64,000 bases of DNA from Closterium sp. NIES-65 (GCA_948144175.1 CANXME010002135.1:369523-433522), one strand, 5' to 3'. Positions 45,015-57,380 are shown, counted from the stretch's first letter. Notes: generated by a model from the letters alone, not told the origin. Numbers and translations: made by a program.

Positions 45015-48000
45015 CTAGGAAGCCATCTCTGCATCCATAGCTGCCTGCCACTGAGAGGAGTAGGGACCCTCTATCGCCTCCGCGTAAGAGCGCGGAGTCG
45101 GGATGTCAAGTGCATCCGGGTCTCCCTCAGGGGTAAGCAGTACGGACACGAGATGAGGTGAAGCAGCATCCAAACACTGGAACTTCTCCTGCCTGTCCTC
45201 AAGGACGTCCGTGCCAAGGGCACACTCACCCCCGACGGACGGAGGACAGACAGACTCAGACTCAGCGACAAGACTAGCAGCGTAGTCTAGGCGATAGCGA
45301 GCAGCAAAGTCGACGAGCTCAGCAACTAGGGCAGACGCAGCAGTGGACTCGAAAGAAGGGTCAGTGACGACAGTAGCCAGGAGACGCGTGACAGTAGGAC
45401 TGGCAGCACGAAGAGAGTCCGACTCCGGGTCGGCAAAAGTAGGAAGAGAGGACTCAGGAGGAGAAGGCAAAGGGGCACGCAGAGGAGCAGTGGACGGACG
45501 CAGAGACATCCTGTGCGTGCCAGGGACAGGAGGAGGATGCTGACGCAAACCATGACCACTAGCACGAGCAGCACGGACAGGCGACGCAGGGCGAGACGCA
45601 GGCTCACGACACTCAGTAAGACCTCCACTAGGACCAGTGTAGGGAGAAGGAGCAGGCAAAGGGGAGGTAGGCTGCAACTGTAACTGTGACGGGACTGGCG
45701 GTGGACACTCTAAAGAAAGAGGAGGACCAGTAGAAAACGGAAGACCAAGATCCTGCTGCAGGAGTGGAACGAAGTACAGTCGATGCCGCGCGGCAACGCC
45801 AGACACAGAAGGTACAGCACCAATACCCCCAGAAGGAGCACCTGCTCCAGCTGCACCTCCAGCAGCGCCACAACCTCCAGCAGTACCAGGAGTACCCGCA
45901 GTAAGACCGCCAGCAGTAGCCTCAGCTCCAACACCCTCAGCAGCACCAGCTCCAGTCGAACCCGCAGGCCTAGCAGCTCCAGTACTCCCAGTACGAGCAC
46001 CTCCGGGACCCGCGACAGTAGCACCCTCAGTAACCGAAGAACCTCCAGCACCAGCAGCACGCCTCCAGCACCGGGCAAACCACTCGCGCAGCTCCCGTGG
46101 AGAGAGTGGCTCCCGCAGAGACGTAGCACCCGGAGAACCTCCAGGCGGAGCACCTCCAAGCTCAGCACCCCCAGGCTCAGCACACCCAGGCTCAGCACCC
46201 CCAGGCTCAGCACCCCCAGGTTCAGTAACCCCAGGCGCAGCACCCCCAGGCTCAGCACCCCCAGGTTCAGCACCCCCACTCTCAGCACCCCCAGGCTTAG
46301 CACCCCCAGGCTCAGTACCCCCAGTGTCAGCACCCCCTGGCTCAGCACCCTCAGCAGCACCAGAGTCACCTGTGACCTCGATAGGCTCGACTGCGTCTAC
46401 CTGGGACACACCTGAAGGGGACGGACCTTGAGGGGGGAAGGGGTCTACCGGAGGGGGACCTGGTACAAGAAAGAGCGGCGGGGGGGGGAAGAGGCGGTAG
46501 TAAGGGACCGACTCGTCAAACGTGACGTCCTGGGAGGACAGAACACGGCGAGAGGTGGGGTGGTAGAACTGCCACCCAGGCGCGTCAGGGGGGAACCCCA
46601 AGAAGACGAGAGGAGCAGCACGAGGGGACAGCTTGTCCGCAGACAAGTCGCGGACAAACGCCCGGGATCCCCAGACCCGGAACGCAGACGCATTGCCAAC
46701 CTTCCCCGTCCACAGCAAGGCTGGGGAGGTCTCCGGCCTCGAGACCCTGGGGTGTAGGTTGATCTGATGCGCCGCGTACTGAACCGCAAACGGCCACAGA
46801 AAATGGGGAGCAGCCGCATGCATCATAGACGTACGAGCGACGTCCATGACCATGCCAATGCGGCGCTCAGCAATCCCATTTTGCTGCGGGGAGTCCGGAA
46901 GCGTGAAGGTCTGACGGATTCCTCGTGCGCGGCAGTAGGCTCTCAGAAGGCCAGAAGAAAACTCTCCGCCTGTGTCCGAGTGCAGACGCAGAACAGGAAA
47001 GTCCGAGCCAAGGCTCTGCTTGAGCTCGAGACGAGCTGCACGGATCCAGTTGATCAGCACCTCAGTGACATCACCCTTGCTGCGCAAGGGGAAGACTGCG
47101 GTGTAACGCGAGTAGTCGTCAACAACGAGCAGGAAGTAGCGCTCGTGACCCTGTCCACGGACGTGGGCCGGGCCCCACACGTCCATGTGAAGCGTCTGCA
47201 ACGGGGCCTCTGTTGGAGGAAACTGGGAGGAGTGAGGGGCAGCCCGCTGGCGCCCCTCGACACAGGGGACACAGGTAGGGCCAGGGCCCTGAGGAAGGGG
47301 AGGGAGGGACCGGGGGGGACCAGAAACAAGAAGACGGGAGGCCATGCCTCTGAGCCGAAGCAGAGAGGGGTGACCAAGGCGGTGGTGCCAGAGGAGAGTC
47401 TCGTGAGACAGGAGACGACTCGAACAGGGGGCAGACTCAAGACCAGACCTGGACGCTACACCAAACACCTGACCCGACGCAGCTACCCTACCAGACTCAG
47501 CAACTGGAGGAGACGCAGTGGTCAGTGTGTACAGGCTCGACCCCGGCTGACGGGTAAACGTAGCCAGGTGTCGGCCTGTGCTAGCCTCTGTGCAGTGCGT
47601 CACCCGCTGACGCGCAGGAGTGAACTGGTGTACTCCCCCATCCTGTAGGTCAGCACCACTCACCAGGTTCGTAGAGAACGAGGGGAGGTAGAGACCAGAC
47701 AGGGTGCCAGAGGGAGCCGCCGGACACGGGAGGACAGTGGAGAAGTGAGACAGAACAGGACCCCCAGAGGGGTCAGCGAGAGACACCGCAACCGGCCGAC
47801 TAAGCGGCGTAAGTGTGGTGCGGTCCCGAAAGAAGGAGCGAGAAGCCCCAGAGTCAAGGGTGAAGGTGAGGGAGGCCGAAGCCGACGCAGTACCTGAGAG
47901 CGCAGACTCACCAGTACCTGAGGACGCAGAAGCACTAGCACCTAGAGCAGCAGCGTCGCAAGCACCTAGGGCAGCAGCCTTACCAGTACCTAGATCAGCA

Positions 48001-48180
48001 GTCTCAATGCCCGGATCAGGCCGGAAACACCGGTAACAGTCACCCTTATCACTAATAGACACAGCATACATGGCAGAAAGGATAGCATCAAAATCAAGAT
48101 CATAGATGGCAACTCCCGCCCTAGACAGCTCGCCCCAGCGAGGGATCTCTGTGGCCTCCGGGAACTGGTGACGCCACGCG
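45015..48180 (-). CDS. pol: Copia E6 gag end, protease, integrase and spacer, one open frame of over 1000 codons
   Basis: 48071-45015 gives 1018 residues without a stop, and the frame is also open to about 48180 ([20 protein letters not shown]). Protease: [23 protein letters not shown]-pre-integrase: [20 protein letters not shown] and [13 protein letters not shown]. Integrase: [60 protein letters not shown] with the DDE residues (RGGEF is TGGEF). Then poly-Pro, the 15-bp-repeat spacer ([20 protein letters not shown]), [20 protein letters not shown] and the RT lead-in up to AAMDAEMAS, where TGG is TAG (45015-45017). Protease and integrase look intact, so they could act in trans if expressed. 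Confidence 0.88.
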
Positions 48181-48184
48181 TCCG

Positions 48185-49444
48185 TCAGGCGGCCAAAGCA
48201 GCGCTGGGTGGGGTGCGCACCCCCACACTGCTCACCCGCGCGGTCGCCGGTGCGGAGGACGTAGGTGCACAGACCAAAACCCCCACCCCGCTGGCGTGCA
48301 GTGTACCACTCACGGAGCTGCTGAGGGGACAGGGTCTCACGACCGCGCGGCTGCTGCTGGCGCGGACCACCACCGGAGCCACTCCTCTGCGTAGACCCGC
48401 GGCCATCTCCACCGCCACCCCTGCTGCCTCCGCCGCCTCCGCCGCCTCCGCTACTACCGCCGCCTCCGCCGCCTCCTCCTCCGCCACCACCTCCGCCACC
48501 TCCGCTCCCACCGCCACCGCCGCCACCGCCTCCGCCTCCACTGCCGCCGCCGACACCTCCACCCCCACCTCCACTCCCACCGCCACCCCCACTCCCCCCG
48601 CCGCCTCCACCTCCACCTCCACCGCCCCCGCTCGCTCCTCCAGTGCCCCTGCCCCCCTTGCCCTTACCAGAGCGGTGTCTCCCGCTAGGGGCAGACGCCG
48701 CACCGACCGACTCAAGACCAACGAGGTCGGCCGCAGCAGTAGAGGCAACGGAGGGCAGAAGGGGGGAGGGGGAACACCCCTCAAAGATGGGGTGCGTGGG
48801 TCTCCACGAGAGGCCCCTACAGCGACTATGCTCTTCTCGGTCGCTAGGAGGGACTTCTCGAGGAGGTCAACAGTGAGAGTGGTGGGACAGACTGAGAGGA
48901 AGTGGTCCCTGACTACGCGAAGGGAGTCAGGGAGGCGAGTGACTATGTAGTAGAGAGTGATGTACATGGGGGGGGGGGGGGGTTCTTGGCGCAGAAGTCA
49001 GCAGGAAGCGCAGCGCGGGTAGCAAGTGTCATTAGTGCGGAGGTGCGTAATGAGGTCAGCGACTGTGGGAAAGGCAGCAAGGTCAGGGAAGAGGTACGGC
49101 AGCATGAGGCGGCTCAGTGCCGTAGTGGCAGGGGAAGAGTAGCGCGCAACTACAGCGTCGTACAAGGTCTGAGCACTCTTGTACTGACTAAAGTGCGCGC
49201 GCTCAGTGGTAGGCAGGTGGCGACGCACAGCAAGACGTGCAGCAGCATCGCGAGTGGCCCACTGTGAACGAACAGTGGCGTCGGCATCAGCAGCAGGGGC
49301 AGGGAAAGCACCAGAGGTGAGGTCAAAGAGGGAGAGACCGTCTGCCCTATCGCACTGTAGGAAAAGCTGCAGGTCATCTACCCAGACGTCAAAGTCAATG
49401 GCCCGACTGTCAGCGTCAAAAGTGAGAACACTGGGGGTAGCCAT
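48185..49444 (-). pseudogene. gag: Copia gag of E6, broken at the homopolymer and elsewhere
   Basis: ATG at 49444 opens MATPSVLTFDADSRAIDFDV; capsid helices run to DLITHLRTNDTCY (about 49020), where a small indel breaks the frame before AAL-type residues. A run of 15 G (plus strand, 48968-48982) encodes the Pro tract; downstream MYITLYYIVTRLPDSLRVV starts at 48967. One C is missing near 48791 (GDPRTP then shift), after which the Gly-rich linker is in another frame. The Cys/His region lies at about 48200-48290. Three separate frame errors make this gag non-functional. Confidence 0.85.
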
Positions 49445-49446
49445 GA

Positions 49447-50380
49447 CAGCAGTAGACTAGCAGCGCTAACTGTAGAGCAGGGGCAGTGCGGTGACAGAGG
49501 CGCTGCGCTCACCAGACAGGACGGTTCGGGCAGTTCGGGCTGCTCGGCAGCAACTGCGGCTCGGCGGCACCCGCGGCTCGGCCCCTCTGCTGCTCAGGCG
49601 GCTCGGGCGGCTCGGGCGGCTCGGGCGGCTCGGGCGGCTCGTGCGGCTCGGGTGGCTCGGGCGGCTCAGGCTGCTTAGCGGCGCGGGCGGCTCGGCTGCG
49701 TAGGCGTTCGGGCGGGGCCGTAGGTAGGGCGACGGGGCCGGGGCCGGGGCGCAGGTAGGGCGACGGGGCCAGGTCGAGGTAGGGCGACGGGGCCGGGGCC
49801 GGGCCGTAGGTAGGGCGACGGGGCCGGGGCCGGGTCGTAGGTAGGGCGACGGGGCCGGGGCCGGGCCATAGGTAGGGCGACGGGGCCGGGCCGGGTCGTA
49901 GGTAGGGCGACGGGGCCGGGGCCGGGTCGTAGGTAGGGCGACGGGGCCGGGGCCGGGCCGTAGGCAGGGCGACGGGGCCGGGTCGAAGGTAGGGCGACGG
50001 GGCCGGTGCGCAGGCAGGGCGACGGGGCCGGGGCCGGGGCGCAGGTAGGGCGACGGGGCCGGGGTCGTAGGTGGGGCGACGGGGCCGGGGTCGCAAGCAG
50101 GGCGACGGGGCCAGGGTCGCAAGGGGGGCGACGGGGCCGGGGTCGCAGGTAGGGCGGCGGGGCCGAGGCGCAGGTAGGGCGACGGGGCCGGGGCCGTAGG
50201 TTGGGCGACGGGGTCGCTAGGGTGACGAATCAGGGGCCGCTTAGGCGGCGCGACTTGGCCGCTAGGGCGGCTCGACGAAGTCAGAGAGGGGGAGCGCGAC
50301 TCGTGCTGAGCGCGCTACGGGCAGGAATAAAAAAAAACTTTCGACTTGGTGGGCCCTAGGCACAGTTCCCACGAGGGAAC
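49447..50380. repeat. Leader and minisatellite of E6
   Basis: Untranslated leader on the minus strand. 49580-49690 has GGCTCGGGCGGCTCGGGCGG units; 49712-50215 has the GTAGGTAGGGCGACGGGGCC unit also present in E1. Frames across it are repeat artefacts. Confidence 0.8.
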
Positions 50381-50381
50381 C

Positions 50382-50393
50382 TGCTCGATACCA
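50382..50393 (-). other. Primer-binding site of E6
   Basis: TGGTATCGAGCA on the minus strand beside the 5' LTR, identical to E1 and E2. Confidence 0.72.
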
Positions 50394-50525
50394 TGAGAAG
50401 ATTGAAACGAGAATGAAATGAACTATGAATGAACTGAGTACAAGTACTAACCCCAGTTAGGTTGTACCCCTTATGGGCTACCCCACTATAGCCTACACAA
50501 TAAGCACAAGCTATATGTTCTGACA
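50394..50525 (-). repeat. 5' LTR of E6 (132 bp)
   Basis: Differs from the 3' LTR at two positions (CCAGTTAGG against CCAATTGGG on the plus strand). Followed by AAGGC. Confidence 0.92.
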
Positions 50526-50530
50526 AAGGC

Positions 50531-51123
50531 TACTTGGTTTTCAAGTGATAAACCAGAGCCTCTCCTGCCAGGTATGTAGGCGACAGCTTTAAAGGAGGGT
50601 GCCTCTAGATTGACCACGCAACAACCATGGTGTAAGGAATTTTCTCGACATTTCTTACCGCAACCGCCAACATCGCGTATAGCAGCAGCCGTTGTTCGCC
50701 TGTTACTGCTAAAGGGGCTTCGCCAACTTCGCGCGCACTGTTTCACCAAACCATGCACCGCTGGCCCGCCTAGTCGGCCTACGCTTCGGGACTTGCCCGA
50801 ACCTCGATGCCAGCCTAGCAATGGCTAGCTCGTAAGCACCGCGTAACCATTGCATGTTTCGAACATAAGTATTCCCTCATGCCTTCGCTCATATTTTTTA
50901 CACGTTTGACACCTAGTGCAATCCGTGCTATCTCGTTCCATTGCACCTGTACACTTGGTATCAGAGCCACTTTCTTTTCGGACCGCGCATCTCCGCACCC
51001 CAGAAAATCAATATTTGAGTTTTGCTCGAAGAGACTCACGCCCCTTAGCACCTAGGAGCCGCTATCCTCGCGTTCACTCGAAAACGCGTGCAGCCACGAC
51101 CGCGCTTAGACTAAGCTGATTTT
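50531..51123. other. Unassigned DNA between E6 and E7 with a possible primer-binding site
   Basis: About 590 bp. At 50956-50968 TGGTATCAGAGCC is a perfect initiator tRNA-Met primer-binding site, two bases after CCTGTACA, a plausible LTR end on the plus strand. No matching LTR start, second LTR or coding domain was found, so this may be a remnant of an otherwise lost LTR element. Nothing else recognised. Confidence 0.45.
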
Positions 51124-51278
51124 AAGCACGAAGTCACCACACATTCTAAGCACAAGCAAATGGCCACAAGGCCAGTTCACATGCAGAGTTATATAAAGAA
51201 GAACAAACAATATAGTGATCACAACCTAGCAAGAGTAAGCATGCAGGTATATGTATAAAGATCACAGTACAAGCAAAG

Positions 51279-51973
51279 TCAAGAGGTAAGCATGTGAGGC
51301 CCAGTGGGCACAAGGCCTAGAACAGTACACAAACGCTGATGATCACAAGGCTGAAGTGCCTTGGTGAAAACATCAGCAGTGCTGGCCCGAGTGGCCACGT
51401 AAGCAAGACGAAGCTGACCACGTTGCTGCAGCTCTCGAGCAAGGAAGTAGCGTAGAGCTATGTGCTTCGTTCTGTGCTCCAGCCTGTGCTCCTGACACAA
51501 GGCAATCATGGCCTTGTTGAGGAGAACGAGGCGGCTCTCCCAGGTCGGTCTGCAGGTAGGTGAGCCAGCGTAGCTCCTTTGCAGCCATGGCCCCTGCGTA
51601 GAGCTCAGCTTCACAGCTGGAGCTAAAACAGAAGACGAGCAGGTAGACCGCCACGAAACAGAGCCAGAGCCAAGGCTGAAAGTGTAACCCTATGACGACC
51701 ACTGCGTAGCCAAGTCGTCAGCCCAGGAAGCGTCTGCGTGAGGACAACTGGAGCCCGTCCTCCAAGCATGAGCCCCATGCTCGACGTACTGCACAAGTAA
51801 CGCAACACCCTCTTAGCGGCATCCATGTGCTCCTTCCTGTATCTCCCAGGAGCAACATAGTGTGCCAAGATGCTAAAAGGGTAAGTCAGGTCAGGTCGAG
51901 TGCAGGTTATCAGGTACATGAGGCAGCCCACAAGCTCTGGATACGGGCCACTCGGCTCTACGGACTCATCCAA
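51279..51973 (-). pseudogene. Copia RNase H of E7
   Basis: 51973-51623: MDESVEPSGPYPELVGCLMY, TCTRPDLTYPFSILAHYVAP, EHMDAAKRVLRYLCSTSSMG, then a frame change near 51745 (a deletion removes the residues around HADAS). 51702-51540 has SSSCEAELYAGAMAAKELRW. A further deletion of about 24 bp removes the YVDN residues before KAMIALCQEHRLEHRTKHIA; 51614-51279 ends STADVFTKALQPCDHQRLCT ... LTS. Two of the four acidic positions of RNase H are affected. Confidence 0.82.
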
Positions 51974-53231
51974 AGCCTGAGCTGAGAGGAGTGGACAGTG
52001 GCGAGGAGTACGTGAAGCCGAAGCGCTGAAGGACCTGCTGCACCATGTGTGACTGAGTCAAAGTAATGGTGCGCTGTGCTCTGTCCCGGATGATCCGCAA
52101 GCAAAGATAGCTGCGCAGCTCACCCTGGTCTGTGCACGTGTGTCTCTTCTGCAGCTCGGACTTCACGTGGGCGAGTCCCTCAGTGTCATCAATGGCAAAG
52201 ACCAAGTCGTCGACGTAGACGAGGACGTAGAACGGCAGCAGAGAGGTGTCGATGCGTAGAATCAGCGACGGGTCAGCACTGGAAGGAGCAAAGCCAAGAG
52301 CCGCAAGGGTCGTCCTCAGTGTTTCGTGCCACTCACGGGGCGCCTGGCGGACACCGTAGACTGGCCGCCGGAGGCTCCACTGGGTACCAGGAGGAAACGA
52401 CCCAGTGAAGCCAGCTGGGCGGTGCAGCCAGATCTCCTCGTGCAGGCTGCCCTGTAGGAAAGCAGTGCTGAAGTCAAGAGAGTGCAGCTCGTAGTCACGC
52501 TGAGCAGCTACGTGCAGCGGAACCCAAAATGTGGTCATCTTCGGGGTGGGGGAGAAGGTCTGGAAGAAAGTCAACTCCCTCTTACTGACTGAAGCCTCGT
52601 GCAACGTAACGCGCCTTGAAGACACGCAGAGAACCCAACAGCCGCTTCACTCTGAAAATCCACATGCCAGTGACAATGTTCGCTCCAGGCGGGGGAACCT
52701 CGTCGACGTAGGTGCCTGTGGACTTCCAGGAAGCCATCTCTGCGTCCATGGCTGTTTGCCACTGAGAGGAAATAGGGACCCTGTATCGCTTCTGCGTATG
52801 AGCGCGGGGTCGGGATGTTTGGTGCATCCGGGTCTCCCTCAGGGGCAATTAGCATGGACACGAGATGCGATAAAGCAGCGGCAAAGCACTCAAACTCCTC
52901 CTGCCTGTCCAGAAGGACGTTCGTGCCAAGAGCACACTCACTCACCCCCGACGGACAGAGGACAGACAGACTCAGACTCTGACTCAGCAACAAGGCTAGC
53001 GGCGTAGTCTAGACGACAGGCAACCGCAAAGTCAACAAGCTCAGCAACTAGGGCAGACGCAGCAGTGGACTCAAATGACGTGTTAGTGGCAACAGTGGCC
53101 ATGAGACGCGTGAGAGTAGGACTAGTAGCACGAAGGGAGTCAGACTCTGGGTCCGAACCGTCGTCAAGAGAGGACGCAGGAGGAGACGGCAGAGGGACGC
53201 ACAGTGGAGCAGTGGAAGGACGAAGGGCCAT
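51966..53231 (-). pseudogene. Copia RT of E7
   Basis: 53231-52938: [40 protein letters not shown]. Frame changes near 52940 and 52790 lead through SYAEAIQGPY and [40 protein letters not shown]. 52600-51966: FFQTFSPTPKMTTFWVPLHV, LDFSTAFLQGSLHEEIWLHR, YVLVYVDDLVFAIDDTEGLA, QGELRSYLCLRIIRDRAQRT, ending at a stop at 51966 after an indel. YVDD is intact. At least three frameshifts. Confidence 0.83.
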
Positions 53232-53324
53232 CTGGTGCGTGACAAGGACAGGAGGAAAACGCGGGCGTGGGACACGACTACCAGTGCGAACAGCGCGAAC
53301 AGGTGACGAAGGATGAGACTCAGG

Positions 53325-54370
53325 CTACGTAGGACGAGACTCAGGCTTACGACGCTCTATAAGACCTCTAGTCGGCCCAGAGTAAGGAGAAGGACCAGGC
53401 AGTCGAGAGTCTGGCTCTAGCTGCGACTCCGGCTGGGCAGGCTGTGGACACAGTAAGGGAAGTGTGGGACTAGTAGAAGGCGGGAGGTCAAGAACCTGCT
53501 GAAGAAGTGGAACGAAGTATGGCCGCGGCCGCACAGCGCCTCCAGAACCAGCAGAGATAGCACCAGTTCCCCTTGCTCCAGGGTCTCCAGCTCCTACTCC
53601 CGCAGCACCACCAGCTCCAGCACCTCCAGTAGCTATAGCTCCAGGAGCACCTCCAGCTGCAACAGCACTAGCGCCTCCCGCTCCAACTCCGGCAGCACCA
53701 CCAGCCCCAGCAGCTCCAGTACCTCTTGTACAAGCACCTCCGGGACCAGCAGCTCCAGCACCTCCAGCAGCTCTAGCATCAGCAGCACCTCCTGCTCCAA
53801 GAGCTCCAGCTCCTCCAGCAGCTCCAGCACCAGCAGTACCTCCTGCAACTCCAGCACCAGCAGGACCTCCAGCAGCTCTAGCTCCAGCAGCACCTCGCTT
53901 GAGTCTCCAGCGGCGAGCAAACCACTCGCGCAGCTGCGGTGGAGAGAGAGGCTCCCGACGCAACGAGGCACCTACAGGAACTCCAGTAGACTCAGCACCC
54001 CAAGTCTCAGCAACCGCAGGCTCAGCACCGTCAGGCTCAGCACCTCTAGGCACAACACCCCCAGGCTCAGCACCCCCAGGCTCCACACCCTCAGACTCAT
54101 CACCCCTTGGCTCAGCACCCCCTGGCTCCCCACCCTCAGACTCAGCAACCCCAGGCTCAGCACCCTCAGACTCCACACGCTCCGGCTCAGCCACCACAGG
54201 CTCCAAACGCTCAGGCTCAGCACCCCTAGCAGCACCACCCCTAGTAGCAGCACCAGAGTCAACTGCTACCTCGATAGGCTCGACAGCCTCTACATGAGAC
54301 ACACCTGAGGGAGCAGGACCCTGAGGGGGAAGGGGGTCTACCGGAGGAAGAACTGGTGGAAGGAAGAGCG
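53325..54370 (-). pseudogene. Repeat spacer of E7 between integrase and RT
   Basis: Open frame rich in Gly, Ala and Glu: AEPERLEPVVAEPERVESEG-type units of 15 bp at 53990-54240, SPPQLREWFARRWRLKRGAA, a second Gly/Ala block with AGAAGGAGALGAGGAAD repeats (53560-53890), then [20 protein letters not shown] and GPTRGLIERRKPESRP to a stop at 53325. Same layout as residues about 865-1120 of E3 but longer in the second Gly/Ala block. Confidence 0.75.
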
Positions 54371-55399
54371 GCAGGGGGGGGAAGCGGTGCACTGCGGTAG
54401 GGGAAGAGACGGAAAAAGGGAACCGACTCGTCAAACGTGACGTCTCGGAGGGCAGGGACTCGACGCGAGGTGGGGTGGTAAAATTGCCAGCTAGGTGTGT
54501 CAGGGATAAAGCTAAGGAAGACGCAGGAATAGCGTGGGCAGAGAGCTTGTCCGCGGACGTATCGCGGACAAAGGCACGAGATCCCCAGACCCGGAACACT
54601 CACGCATCGCCAACCTTCTTCGTCCACCGCAGGGTGGGCGAGATCTCCGGCAAGGAGACACGGGGCCAGAGGTTGAGCTGATGCGCAGCGTATCGGACCG
54701 CAAACGGCCACAGAAAATGGGGGGCAGGCCGCATGGACCATGGAGGTACGAGCTACCTCCATGACCAAGCCAATGCGGCGCTCAGCAACCCCATTCTGCT
54801 ATGGTGAGGCCGGGAGCGTGAACGTCTGGCGAAATGCCCTCCCCACGACAAAAGTCCCGCAGAAAGTGAGAGGCAAACTCACCACCTCTGTGAGAGTGCA
54901 GACGCAGGACGAGGAAAGTCCGTCCCCGACCGCTCGCGGAGCTGGAGACGGGCAGCGCGGAATTAAGGGATCAAAACATCAGGGACCTCACTCATTGGTG
55001 CGCAAGGGAGGTGCCTGGTGTAACGCGTGTAGTCTTCCACGACCAGCAAAAAGTACCTGCTCGCGGGTCCTGTCCACAGACGCGGGGTGGGCCCCACACG
55101 TCCATGTGGAGAGTCTGCAGGGGAGCAATCGTCGGGGGAAACGAGGAGGAGTGAGGAGCGGCACGCTGCCACCCCTCGACACAGGGAAGACAGGGAGGAG
55201 CACGCGAGGGTGGGAGGGGAGGGAGAACCGTGGTAAGACCAGGGACAAGGACACGTCGATGCATGCCACGAAGGCGTTGCACCGAGGGTGACCAAGACGG
55301 TGGTGCCAAAGGACGGTCTGGTGTGACAAAGCGCGGCACGAGCAGGGGGGCCGCTAGCTGACCTGAAGCAGATGCAGACGCAGCTACCTGAGGGGACAC
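54371..55399 (-). pseudogene. Copia integrase of E7
   Basis: 55399-54963: LLVPRFVTPDRPLAPPSWSP in a shifted frame, correct frame [54 protein letters not shown]. After several indels, 54930-54768 covers the LRLHS region, and 54768-54259 holds MVMEVARTSMVHAA and then a frame with [20 protein letters not shown]. First Asp (HMDV) is visible; the second Asp and the Glu lie in the frame-broken part. Heavily degraded. Confidence 0.75.
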
Positions 55400-55479
55400 A
55401 GTAGTCAGTGTGTACAGACTCGACCCAGGCGCTCGGGTGAACGTGGCTAGGTACCGACCAAGTTCAGGAGCACGTATAG

Positions 55480-55861
55480 TGGGGTCACACGCTAACCTCC
55501 AGCAGTGAACTGGTCAACCCACGCAACCTGGAGGTCAATCTCCACTCACCAAGTTCGTAGAGAACGAGGGGGAGGTGAAGACCCCGACAGTGCGCCAGAC
55601 GGGACCGCCGGACACGGCAGGACCGTGGAGGAGTGGGCCCCCAGAGGGGGTCTGCCAGGAAGACTGCAACCTGTCGACTGAGCGCGTGAGTGTGGTGCTG
55701 TCGCGAAAGAAGGAGCGGGAAGCACCTGAGTCAAGTGTGAAGGTGTGCAAGGCCTCAGCAACGCGCACTACCAGAGAGAGGCAGACTCACCAGCACCTGG
55801 AGCAGTAGACTCACTAGTACCTAGAGCAGCAGCCTCACCAGCACCTAGAGCAGTGGACTCA
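55480..55861 (-). pseudogene. Copia protease of E7
   Basis: 55768-55535: [20 protein letters not shown] with the DSGA site intact, then a one-base indel near 55670 shifts to another frame (SVDRLQSSWQTPSGGP) and [11 protein letters not shown] at the end. Preceded (to 55861) by the Ala/Gly/Ser-rich GEAAALGASEST-type linker with frame errors. Confidence 0.78.
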
Positions 55862-56440
55862 CTAGCACCTAGAGCAGCAAGCCTCACCAGCACCTACAGC
55901 AACAGACTCTATACCTGGGTCAGGCGGTACACACATGTAACAGGCACCCTCAGCACTAGTAGGGCAATGCAAACATGGCAATGAGGATAGGATCATAGTC
56001 AAGAGCAAAGATATCCCACCCCCTTGCCTAAGCAGCTCTAGCCAGGTGGGGAGCTCAGCCTCGTCGCCAAACTCGGTACGCCAGGCGTCACTCAGACAGG
56101 CGAAGCAGCGGGACTGTGTGTGACCAACCGTCCCACAAGTCTGACCAGCCCGATCACTTGTGCGAATGACGTAACGGGCAGCGAACGGCACTTCGAGACC
56201 CTCTACTCTGAGCGAACCACTTACGAAGCTGCTGGGGCGTCAGCGTCTCGCGCGGATGCCCCTGCAGCTGCATCTGGCCACTGCCAGAAGCACCCGACTG
56301 ACCAGCTCCAGGGCGACTGCCACTACGGCCGCTGCCACAACCCCAACTAGCGTACCACTCACGAAGCTGTTGGGGCGTAAGGGACTCGCGCGGACGTCGC
56401 TAGAGCTGCATCTGGCCACCGGCAAGTAGCAGCACTAGCA
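55862..56440 (-). pseudogene. Capsid-less gag remnant of E7
   Basis: 56191-55862: ARYVIRTSDRAGQTCGTVGH, TQSRCFACLSDAWRTEFGDE, LPTWLELLRQGGGISLLLTM. Cys/His positions follow the C...C-X4-H-X4-C pattern, with the first Cys replaced. Upstream, two imperfect units LTPQQLREW (56205-56285 and 56340-56420) with the intervening SGGQMQL-like residues. No MATPSVL capsid is found between here and the leader; instead short AGC/AGT repeats at 56425-56480. Confidence 0.7.
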
Positions 56441-56519
56441 GCAGAACAGTTGTAGCAGCAGTAGTAGCTCCTAGGGCAGCAGCACATAGGGCTCCTCTTT
56501 CTTTTTTTAATAATTTATT

Positions 56520-57330
56520 TATTTTAGGGGTTGGCAGGAGGGCGTGCTGGGCGCGGCAGAGGCGGCTCCCGGGCTGCAGGGGTGGCTCGCGGCTGCACGG
56601 GCAGTGCGCTGGCTGTAAGAGGCAGGCGGGCTGGCTGCAGGGGCGGTTCGCGGGCTGTAGGGGAGGCTCGCGGGCTGTAGACAGGCGGCGCGCGGGCGGC
56701 TTGCACGGGGCTGCGCGCGTGCCCTAAGGCGACGCGACGGGCAGGGCAGGGCGGTGCGGTGGCCCTAGGGTGACGCGACGGGCAGGGCAGGGGCGGCGCG
56801 CGGGCCCTGGGGCGATGCAACAGAGCAGGGCAGGGGCGGCGCAGCGGGGGCCCTAGGGCTACGCGACGAGCAGGGCAGGGGCGGCGCGCGTGCCCTAGGG
56901 TGACGCGATAGGCAGGGCAGGGGAGACGTGCTTACCAGGAGCGGGTGCAGGGCAGGGCCGCGACGGGCGGTTAGGTCAGGGCCGCAACGCGGCCGCTGTA
57001 GGGCAGAGCCGCGACGAGGCGGCGGCAGAGCAGGGCCGCGACGGGGCGGCAGCAGGGCAAGGGTGCGACATGGCGGCTGCAGGGCAGGGCCGCAACAGGT
57101 GGCGGCAGGGCAGGGCCGCGACGGGCGGCGAGGGTCAGGGCCGCACGGGGGGCGGCTGGGCAGGGCCGCGAAGGGTGGCTAGGTCAGGGCCGCGACGGGC
57201 CGTTAGGGGCAGGGCCTGGCGACGGGCCGGTAGGGCAGGGCCAGCTACGGGCGAGCAGTAGGGCAGGGTGCGCGACGGCGCAGGGGAGGCACACGCGAGG
57301 CGCGCTTCGAGCAGGGCAAGAGAAGAAAAA
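56520..57330. repeat. Leader tandem repeats of E7
   Basis: GC-rich repeats of GGGCAGGGCCGCGACGGGCG type (56920-57260) and GGCGACGCGACGGGCAGGGC type (56715-56915). Non-coding leader on the minus strand. Confidence 0.75.
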
Positions 57331-57380
57331 CGATCGTGGTGGGGCCCTTAAAAAAAAAAAGCGTTCCCACTAGAGAACCT

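Larger units (their letters stand above)
43182..50525 (-). mobile_element. E6: complete Ty1/copia element, decayed, duplication AAGGC
   Basis: 7344 bp on the minus strand. LTRs of 132 bp at 43182-43313 and 50394-50525 differ at two positions. AAGGC lies at 43177-43181 and 50526-50530. All domains are present in the order gag, protease, integrase, spacer, RT, RNase H, with scattered stops and frameshifts. LTRs, primer-binding site and leader match E1. Confidence 0.93.
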
